From JBBKWQ01 sp037969115 (GTDB lineage: Bacteria > Actinomycetota > Acidimicrobiia > Acidimicrobiales > Ilumatobacteraceae): a stretch of 7,433 nucleotides of DNA. The notes beneath the pieces were generated by a model that saw only the letters and a list, made by a program, of their open reading frames with translations, searched no databases and had not been told where the DNA came from. Positions 1 through 5,076 of the stretch are shown here, in pieces; the stretch's first letter is position 1; the number at the start of each line of letters is the position of its first letter. The stretch is from positions 1 to 7,433 of the forward strand of contig JBBKWQ010000201.1 in assembly GCA_037969115.1 (NCBI GenBank), given 5' to 3'. Both the position numbers and the translations under genes were made by a program.

Positions 1-49
1 CCCGTCACGACCGCACATCGCCGCAGCGGCGCCGGTACCGTCGGCATCG

Positions 50-823
50 ATGTACGGGTTCTTGCTACGTCCGAAATGGATCGGGTTTCATCTCCTGGTA
101 CTCGCCGGAATCATCGTGATGATCAATCTTGGTTTCTGGCAGCTCCGCCGACTCGATGCCCGCCAGGACTTCAACGCACTCGTCGAGGGCCGTATCGACC
201 AGCCGGTCCGACCACTCGACGACGTGCTCGCCATCGGTGCGCCGAGCGACATCGACTGGTTCGCCGTTGCGGTCGAGGCCACGTACCTGCCCGATGAACA
301 GTTCCTGGTCGTCAACCGGTCGCAGAACGGGCAAGCCGGCGTGAACGTCGTGACGCCCGCGAAGCTCGACGACGGTCGCATCCTCGTCGTGAACCGCGGT
401 TTCGTACCACAGGCGCTCGACGTGCCGGCGGTTCCGGCCACCGCCGTAACCCTGACCGGCCGGGTGCACCCGTCGCAACAACGTCGCCTCGGTCAACTCT
501 CCGACGCCGCCGCAGGCGACCTCGCAGAGGCCCAGCGCATCGATCTCGAGCGGCTGGCCCCGCAACTTCCCGGCGAAGTCATTCCGGTGTACCTCGACCT
601 GATCGAGTCCGTACCCGACGAGCAGCCGGGGCTGCCCGAACCGGTCGTCCGGCCCGATCTTTCCGAGGGCAACCACCTGTCGTACGCAGTGCAGTGGTTC
701 CTGTTCTCGGTGGCTGTTGCGATCGGCTGGTGGCTCGCCATTCGACGCTCGATCGGCAAACGCAACGTCTCGACCGTCGACCACCCGGGCAACGGCACGC
801 CCGCCCCCGTATCGGACTACTGA
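50..823 (+). CDS. SURF1-family cytochrome c oxidase assembly protein
   Basis: SURF1/Shy1 proteins help assemble the haem-copper cytochrome oxidase, probably by handling haem a at the plasma membrane. The 257-residue product has the family's plan: a first membrane helix (about residues 11-30) ending in GFWQLRRLD (28-36), a long extracytoplasmic domain with VNRGFVP (115-120 region), then EGNHLSYAVQWFLFS (206-220) leading into a second helix (about 212-231) and a short basic and polar tail. Length is normal for actinobacterial members. The ATG at 50 places the MYGFLLRPKW start where family members usually begin. No clear Shine-Dalgarno sequence precedes it, and the frame stays open to the window edge, so a longer N-terminus cannot be excluded. 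No oxidase subunit or haem A synthase gene is visible here. The gene converges on the lycopene cyclase operon. Family assignment is secure; the exact start is less so. Confidence 0.93.
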   Translation: MYGFLLRPKWIGFHLLVLAGIIVMINLGFWQLRRLDARQDFNALVEGRIDQPVRPLDDVLAIGAPSDIDWFAVAVEATYLPDEQFLVVNRSQNGQAGVNVVTPAKLDDGRILVVNRGFVPQALDVPAVPATAVTLTGRVHPSQQRRLGQLSDAAAGDLAEAQRIDLERLAPQLPGEVIPVYLDLIESVPDEQPGLPEPVVRPDLSEGNHLSYAVQWFLFSVAVAIGWWLAIRRSIGKRNVSTVDHPGNGTPAPVSDY

Positions 824-837
824 CCGCCACCGCGGTC
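822..837 (+). terminator. GC-rich hairpin at the SURF1 stop codon
   Basis: A perfect 6-bp inverted repeat, GACCGC-CACC-GCGGTC, overlaps the TGA of the SURF1 gene (821-823). It has no following T-run, so it is at best a weak or factor-assisted terminator, and short GC-rich hairpins arise easily by chance in DNA of this composition. Confidence 0.25.
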
Positions 838-862
838 CGCCAGCCACACCCGTCGCCCTCGA

Positions 863-880
863 GGCCCGACCGATCGGGTC
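863..880. terminator. Candidate bidirectional hairpin between convergent genes
   Basis: GGCCCGA-CCGA-TCGGGTC can fold as a 7-pair stem on the + strand RNA (one G-U pair) with a 4-base loop. The inner CCCGA/TCGGG arms also pair on the - strand RNA. It lies 40 bases past the SURF1 stop and 27 bases past the cyclase stop, where a shared terminator for converging transcripts is expected. There is no T-tract, so this is inferred from symmetry and position only. Confidence 0.33.
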
Positions 881-906
881 CATTCGGTTCGTGGCGGCCA
901 GGCGGG

Positions 907-2064
907 TCAGGTGAGCAGGCGGAGAAGGGGAACGGGGTTGCCGGCGACCAACTTGGTTCGGGTCGACCAGTCCACTCCGCCAAACACGCCGCGCATCACC
1001 TGTGCGACATCTCGTGGAGCGGTGTCGGTGCGCAGGTAGGCCGGCCAGCGATCCATCGGCTGGTCGAAGAACGTGTCGAAGAACCGTCGTGTCTGAGCCG
1101 GTGTCAGCCGGACGAGCGCGTCGAGCCCATAGTCGTGGAGCGCACGTGACCTTCGAGCAGCCTCCGGCCAGATCGCTGCGCCGACATCTCCACCCGACAC
1201 GATCGCCGTCGCGACCCGGTCGGCCGCTCCGAACGAGGTCGTGATGGAGTAGCCGGTGACGGGATGGACGTAGCCGGCAGCCGCTCCGTACGGCACGACG
1301 TCACGATCGAAACGCGGCAGCGCGCCGCCCATCGCGATGCTGACCGATTCGGTTCGGCCCGCAGCCTCCGCCCGTTCAACCACATCGATGCCCAACCTGG
1401 ACACCAGGCGGCGCCGTAGCAATGCGGGCGGCGCCGGGGAGCGGGCTGCGAGTTCGGTTTCCTCCACGAGCCATCCACGCGCCGTCGGCACGACATACAG
1501 GAAGGTCGTCGGACCGCCTGACTCGGTCGGACGGAAGTCCATCATCGTGACGGCGCCGGGTTCGATGTGGGCACCGTCCGGGATCGCGTCGATCATCACG
1601 CCGTACGCCGATTGGTACGCCTTCGCCACCGTCGGCCGACTGGGATCGCTGAACACGCCAGCCCCGGTCGCGTCGATGATCAGGTCGGCCGCCACGCTGC
1701 CGCCGGCGAAGCGCACGACCCCGCCCGCCACCGAGGTGACCTCGACCCGTTCGACCTCGACGCCGTCGAGGAGGTGCGAGCGCAATCTCGCATTGTCGAG
1801 CACTCCGTACGCACGATCAAACTCGTGCCGACGCTCACCCCAGACGACGACCCGTCCGGTCGTGGACGCGAACACCGAGGCAGGTAGCCGCGGCACTTCG
1901 TCGAGCCACACGGAATACGTGGCCATCCAAGGCGCTCCACGACCCAGGAGCAACGTTGCCGCGCCGGCAGCCGAACACGACGACGCCAGCGCTGCACCAG
2001 CGGGACCATCGCCGACGATCGCAACATCGACGCGGCGGTCCACGTGGGAGCCCTTATCGCTCAC
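907..2064 (-). CDS. Lycopene cyclase, CrtL/CrtY type (FAD-binding)
   Basis: This is a 385-residue flavoprotein of the lycopene beta/epsilon cyclase family, which closes ionone rings at the ends of lycopene at the membrane without net redox change. Landmarks follow the CrtL order: an N-terminal dinucleotide fold VAIVGDGPAG (14-23), YSVWLDE (50-56), IDATG (130-134), YQSAYG (150-155), MMDFR (174-178), FLYVVP (188-193), the acidic motif VEETELAAR (200-208) expected at the active site, MGGALPRF (245-252), and GYVHPVTGYS (264-273). The C-terminal RRFFDTFFD (326-334) also resembles CrtL enzymes. Oddly, no Asp or Glu occurs between residues 24 and 54, where a ribose-binding acidic residue is usual. 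The start is GTG; its GTGA overlaps the TGA of the upstream hydrolase, which indicates translational coupling. No other carotenoid gene is in view, so the exact substrate (lycopene or a related polyene) is open. Confidence 0.88.
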   Translation of the reverse strand: MSDKGSHVDRRVDVAIVGDGPAGAALASSCSAAGAATLLLGRGAPWMATYSVWLDEVPRLPASVFASTTGRVVVWGERRHEFDRAYGVLDNARLRSHLLDGVEVERVEVTSVAGGVVRFAGGSVAADLIIDATGAGVFSDPSRPTVAKAYQSAYGVMIDAIPDGAHIEPGAVTMMDFRPTESGGPTTFLYVVPTARGWLVEETELAARSPAPPALLRRRLVSRLGIDVVERAEAAGRTESVSIAMGGALPRFDRDVVPYGAAAGYVHPVTGYSITTSFGAADRVATAIVSGGDVGAAIWPEAARRSRALHDYGLDALVRLTPAQTRRFFDTFFDQPMDRWPAYLRTDTAPRDVAQVMRGVFGGVDWSTRTKLVAGNPVPLLRLLT

Positions 2065-3002
2065 GCGTGCGGACGCTCGATCTCGGCCATCCGCCGGAAC
2101 TGCTCGACGATGTCCGGGCTGGCGTGCATCGGGTCGAGCGATCGGTACACGGCATCGACGTTCACGGCAACTCGGCCGAACTCACCAAGCGACCCGAACT
2201 GTTCAGAGGCGCCCATCACGGCCGCGAGATCGCGGGCGGCATCCCATGCATCCATCCCGGTGTGGTGGCGCTGCGTTGCCTCGAGTTCGACGAAGGCCAG
2301 GTAATCACGTACGTCGATCACACCGGACTTGTCGGTGACCGGTCCGTGGCCCGGAACCACCACGTCGATGTCCAGTCCGAGCATGAGGTCGCACGCTGCT
2401 ATCCAGTTCGACAACGGCCCCGCCCAGACGATCGGCGTACCGCCGATGAACAAGATGTCGCCCGTGTACACCGTGGCCGCGTCGGGCACGAACGCGATGG
2501 TGTCGCCGGCCGTGTGCGCCGGACCCACCTCGATCAGCTCGACTGGGCGACCTCCGACGTCGAGTTCGAGACGCCCGACGAAAGTGCGGTCGGGCATGCG
2601 AAGATCGATGCCGTCGAAGTCGAACTCGCCGAAGAACGATCGGAACAGGTCGCCGATCTCGCCGGGCGCTTCGTTCAGGGCCGCCAACATCGATGGCGGG
2701 ACTTCTGACATCTCACGCGCCGTCGCGGCCGACGCCACGATCTCGGCATCGCCGACCAGCTGGTTCCCGTAGCAATGGTCGCCGTTGGCGTGTGTATTGA
2801 GCACCATCGTCACCGGCGCCGACCGTGTGTGGTCGGCCATCGAGGCCAGCATCGTCGACGTCAGGTTCAGATCGAACAGTGTGTCGACGAGCAACGAGAC
2901 GCCGTCGCCCACCACGAGTCCGGCGTTGCTCCATCCCCACCCGCCGTCGCCCTGCAGGTACGCCAGGCACCCATCGGCGACCTCGCGCAGTTCGTGTCTC
3001 AT
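2061..3002 (-). CDS. MBL-fold metallo-hydrolase
   Basis: This is a 313-residue metallo-beta-lactamase-fold hydrolase, probably cytoplasmic as no signal peptide is seen. Metal-site motifs appear in order: THANGDHCYGN (70-80), AHTAGD (162-167, His163), YTGDILF (179-185, Asp182) and VPGHGPV (216-222, His219). The first motif reads H71-A-N73-G-D75-H76, so the second His of the canonical HxHxDH is Asn, which should alter one zinc site. The family includes lactonases, thioesterases and glyoxalase-like enzymes; the substrate cannot be told. I chose the ATG at 3002 because the frame upstream of it only mirrors the GMC gene and has Arg/Trp-rich, non-protein-like composition. The gene starts 10 bases after the GMC stop, with no good Shine-Dalgarno sequence, and its TGA overlaps the cyclase GTG. 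Both junctions suggest translation is coupled along the operon. Confidence 0.88.
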   Translation of the reverse strand: MRHELREVADGCLAYLQGDGGWGWSNAGLVVGDGVSLLVDTLFDLNLTSTMLASMADHTRSAPVTMVLNTHANGDHCYGNQLVGDAEIVASAATAREMSEVPPSMLAALNEAPGEIGDLFRSFFGEFDFDGIDLRMPDRTFVGRLELDVGGRPVELIEVGPAHTAGDTIAFVPDAATVYTGDILFIGGTPIVWAGPLSNWIAACDLMLGLDIDVVVPGHGPVTDKSGVIDVRDYLAFVELEATQRHHTGMDAWDAARDLAAVMGASEQFGSLGEFGRVAVNVDAVYRSLDPMHASPDIVEQFRRMAEIERPHA

Positions 3003-3012
3003 GTGGACGGGT

Positions 3013-4269
3013 CTACCACGACAACCATTTCTCCACCATCGTCTCTGCCAGCATGACCACGGCCAGATACGGGTTCGCCGCCGGGATGTCGGAGAAGGCC
3101 GACGCATCGCACACCAGCAACGATTCGTAACCGCGCACCGCACACCGGGTGTCGAGCACGAGCCCCATCCGGCACGAGCTCGAAGCGTGGAAGTAGTCGG
3201 CGACGTTCGAGACCAGCCACGACTCGATCGCGGCATCGTCGGACAACGCGCCGACGTCGGTGCCATGCTCGTCGATGTACGCAGATCGGACGATCGCGCG
3301 GAACGCGTCGTGCTCGAGCAAACTGATCACTCGACGAACGGCACCGCCGAGCGCACGCAGGTCGTCTCGGTCGGCGAAGGTGCCGAGCTGCACGACCGGT
3401 GGCACGTCGGGGTCGTCTGCGAGCACGATTCGACCTTCGCTGCGCACACGCATGAGTGCGGGCATCAAGAGCCCGAGACCCGGCGCATCGGCGCCGAGGT
3501 GGTTCATCGGCAACACCTGCACGTCGCCGGCGCGCAGGTGCGTGGTGACGGCAAACGACCCGGCCTCTGCCACCGCCCCGTCGTTGAGCTCGAGTGTGAC
3601 CGAGGCAGACGGGTGATCCTTCAGGCCCACGCCGATGCCGGGTGTGTCGATGCCGCTCCGCAGCAGGAGCGCCGGGGTGTGCATGGCACCCGCCGACACG
3701 ACCGTGCGGTCGGCCAGGAACTCGGTGCCTGAAGCAGTGACCACCCCGATGACGCGACGATCCTGGACGAGCAGCCGACTCACCGTGGTGTCGGCCACGA
3801 TGTGAAGGTTGTCGCGGTCACGAGCCGCCTCCAGATAAGCGTCGGCGACCGATACGCGCTGCCCATCGCGCACCGTCAACGGCACTTCGTTCGCAACCGA
3901 GGATGCGTCGACCAACGCGGTACACACACTTCCCCACGCCGAACGGTCGATGATCTCGGTCGGAATCAGATGAGCGTGGCGGAACGGGCCGCTTTCGATC
4001 CCGATCAGGCCGTTCACCAGCGATGAGCCACCGACGCCTCTGCCGGCGAGATAACGCTTCGGAGCAGTACCGGCGACGCGGACGGCCTCGAGATCGTCGA
4101 ACGTGCGCCCTGCCATGTGGAGTGCTGCGAGGAAGTCGACGGTCGCGGGCGACTCGGCACGATCGGGCCCGGCCTCGACCAGGGTCACGTCGTGTTGTGC
4201 GTGCTCGCTGAGCCGGGAGGCGATGACCGCTCCGGCCGCTCCGGCCCCGACGACGACGTACGACGTCAC
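3013..4269 (-). CDS. GMC-family FAD-dependent oxidoreductase, short form
   Basis: This is a glucose-methanol-choline family flavoenzyme; family members oxidise alcohols, sugars or sterols using FAD. From the GTG at 4269 it has 418 residues: YVVVGAGAAG (4-13, FAD fold), VEAG (31-34, ribose-binding Glu), GRGVGGSSLVNG (76-87, GMC signature 1), SAGAMHTPALLLRSGI (192-207, signature 2), ADYFHASSSCRMG (357-369, His361) and IPAANPYLAVVMLAE (395-409). His361 and Asn399 sit where the catalytic His/Asn pair lies in the family. It is roughly 80-130 residues shorter than typical members; much of the loss falls between signature 1 and residue 140, a region that usually shapes the substrate entrance. The start is supported by AGGA seven bases upstream. 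A longer start at 4353 would only read the phosphatase gene in another frame. The substrate is unknown. Confidence 0.87.
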   Translation of the reverse strand: MTSYVVVGAGAAGAVIASRLSEHAQHDVTLVEAGPDRAESPATVDFLAALHMAGRTFDDLEAVRVAGTAPKRYLAGRGVGGSSLVNGLIGIESGPFRHAHLIPTEIIDRSAWGSVCTALVDASSVANEVPLTVRDGQRVSVADAYLEAARDRDNLHIVADTTVSRLLVQDRRVIGVVTASGTEFLADRTVVSAGAMHTPALLLRSGIDTPGIGVGLKDHPSASVTLELNDGAVAEAGSFAVTTHLRAGDVQVLPMNHLGADAPGLGLLMPALMRVRSEGRIVLADDPDVPPVVQLGTFADRDDLRALGGAVRRVISLLEHDAFRAIVRSAYIDEHGTDVGALSDDAAIESWLVSNVADYFHASSSCRMGLVLDTRCAVRGYESLLVCDASAFSDIPAANPYLAVVMLAETMVEKWLSW

Positions 4270-4310
4270 GCCGTGATCCTGGTGACCGCGATCGTGGCGT
4301 TCTCGCTCAT
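4266..4310 (-). CDS. 14-codon bridging open frame between phosphatase and GMC genes
   Basis: A small frame MSENATIAVTRITA begins with an ATG inside the phosphatase stop (ATGA overlap at 4310-4307) and ends with a TGA inside the GMC start (GTGA overlap at 4269-4266). It fills the 37-base gap exactly. Ribosomes that stop on the phosphatase could restart here and hand over to the GMC start. It may be a coupling device rather than a working peptide, or chance: only one frame property is seen and no conservation can be checked here. Confidence 0.3.
   Translation of the reverse strand: MSENATIAVTRITA
4277..4280 (-). promoter_or_regulatory. Ribosome binding site for the GMC gene
   Basis: On the - strand AGGA lies seven bases before the GTG at 4269. 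This is the best Shine-Dalgarno match in the operon and fixes the GMC start at 4269 rather than 4353. Confidence 0.55.
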
Positions 4311-4969
4311 GTGCGCGCTGTCTCGCGCGGCAGACCGACGAGATGACCGGCATCGTTGTACCGGACGAGCCGCCATCGGCCCGGCTGGACGAGGGCGAGC
4401 TCGGTCAACGATGTGTTGGTCGTCTGGATCTCGAACACGCCGGTCGAGGCTGTCCGCAGTGCCATCCTCAGATACGCGTCGATCACCCCGCCGTGGCACA
4501 CGATCAGCACGGTGTCGCCGGGATGCCGAGCGAGCACGGCCGTGAGCGTCGAGCCGACCCGAAGGTGGAACTCGCCCACGGTCTCGCCACCCGGGAAGGT
4601 GATCGCGTACGGATTCGACGACCAGTCCGGCGCGCCATGTCGGTCGACGAAGTCGCCGAAGGAAAGCCCGTCGCACTCCGGCCCGGGGTCGTGCTCGCCG
4701 AATCCCTCCTCGACCTGCATCGTGCGATCGAGCGCCGGAGCAATGATCTCGGCGGTTTCGAGCGCGCGCGGATAGGCACTCGAGTAGAGGTGATCGACAC
4801 GCACCTCGCCCCCGTTCGCCAATCGGTCGCGAAGTCGCTCTGCCTGGTCTCGCCCGAGTTCGGACAAGCCGCTACAGGTGAGCGGTCCACCGATTACCCT
4901 CTGCACAGTGACTTGTGATTCGCCGTGGCGCACCAACACCAGTCGGGTCACGGGTGTCGTCTCACTCAT
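4307..4969 (-). CDS. Histidine phosphatase superfamily protein (phosphoglycerate mutase-like)
   Basis: This is a 220-residue member of the histidine phosphatase clan, which removes phosphate through a phospho-histidine intermediate. The nucleophile motif LVRHGES (12-18, His15) sits at the N-terminus. The supporting residues Arg14, Arg68 (in YPRALETAE), Glu92 (in FGEHDPG) and His159 (in IVCHGGV) are all present, so it should be active. The C-terminal YNDAGHL (204-210) resembles the NxxxHL ending of cobC/gpmB-type phosphatases, but this does not fix a substrate. Its length suits a single-domain broad phosphatase. It starts with ATG at 4969, has no obvious Shine-Dalgarno sequence, and lies just downstream of a candidate promoter, so the transcript may be nearly leaderless. 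It is first in the leftward operon and is divergent from purL. A link to isoprenoid phosphates is possible from the neighbours but unproven. Confidence 0.88.
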   Translation of the reverse strand: MSETTPVTRLVLVRHGESQVTVQRVIGGPLTCSGLSELGRDQAERLRDRLANGGEVRVDHLYSSAYPRALETAEIIAPALDRTMQVEEGFGEHDPGPECDGLSFGDFVDRHGAPDWSSNPYAITFPGGETVGEFHLRVGSTLTAVLARHPGDTVLIVCHGGVIDAYLRMALRTASTGVFEIQTTNTSLTELALVQPGRWRLVRYNDAGHLVGLPRETART

Positions 4970-4983
4970 GCGTTCAGCGTGTC

Positions 4984-5013
4984 ATATTCCGTTCGTTCGG
5001 CGAGAAATGTCGA
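4984..5013 (-). promoter_or_regulatory. Candidate sigma-70-like promoter for the leftward operon
   Basis: On the - strand TCGACA (5013-5008; five of six bases match TTGACA) is followed after 18 bases by GAATAT (4989-4984), a weak -10 hexamer that keeps the key A and final T. A start site near 4977 would leave a leader of about eight bases before the phosphatase ATG. The -35 hexamer lies in the 8-bp palindrome TGTCGACA (5008-5015). Motif match only. Confidence 0.35.
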
Positions 5014-5037
5014 CAATCGTGAATATTTCGTTCAATC

Positions 5038-5053
5038 GGGCGAGCGTTCGCCC
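5038..5053. promoter_or_regulatory. Perfect inverted repeat upstream of purL
   Basis: GGGCGA-GCGT-TCGCCC is a perfect 6-bp inverted repeat with a 4-base loop, ending 23 bases before the purL GTG. It could be a dimeric repressor site or a leader hairpin. One CGTTC copy overlaps its loop. No ribosome site is buried in it. Confidence 0.35.
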
Positions 5054-5064
5054 CCGACGTTCGT

Positions 5065-5068
5065 AGGG
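5065..5068 (+). promoter_or_regulatory. Ribosome binding site for purL
   Basis: AGGG sits eight bases before the GTG at 5077. The frame has an in-frame TGA at 5020 and no ATG, GTG or TTG between it and 5077, so this GTG is the earliest possible start. Confidence 0.55.
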
Positions 5069-5076
5069 TCGCCGGA

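Larger units (their letters stand above)
907..4969 (-). other. Predicted four-gene operon
   Basis: Phosphatase, GMC oxidoreductase, MBL hydrolase and lycopene cyclase all read leftward. The gaps are 37 bases (filled by the 14-codon frame), 10 bases and a 4-base overlap. No internal promoter or terminator is evident, and hairpins follow only the last gene. This indicates one transcript, inferred from spacing. Confidence 0.75.
4971..5062 (+). repeat. Six CGTTC repeats in the divergent promoter region
   Basis: CGTTC occurs on the + strand at 4971, 4990, 4994, 5029, 5045 and 5058, four of them as CGTTCG. With about 0.1 copy expected in this length by a rough base-composition estimate, the cluster may be a set of regulator sites serving the purL and phosphatase promoters. 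Which protein would bind is unknown. Confidence 0.35.

Noticed and set aside
65..883. 272-residue open frame on the - strand opposite the SURF1 gene
   Set aside because: It mirrors the SURF1 codons and shows no family motif or ribosome site; SURF1 on the + strand is well supported.
3003..3266. 88-residue N-terminal extension of the MBL hydrolase
   Set aside because: The extension is Arg/Trp/Ser-rich and is just another frame of the GMC gene; the MBL fold begins properly at the ATG at 3002.
2785..3732. 315-residue + strand frame across the GMC and hydrolase genes
   Set aside because: It spans two real genes in antisense and is His/Arg-rich with no recognisable domain.
3013..4269. GMC oxidoreductase as the mycofactocin-linked MftG
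   Set aside because: No mycofactocin precursor, radical SAM maturase or other mft gene is visible, and the protein is too short for a confident match.
4270..4353. 28-residue N-terminal extension of the GMC oxidoreductase from an ATG at 4353
   Set aside because: It reads the phosphatase 3' end in another frame, and the FAD fold with a good ribosome site starts at 4269.
4970..5076. Purine riboswitch upstream of purL
   Set aside because: The leader is short and shows no three-way junction or conserved riboswitch core; only one 6-bp hairpin is present.
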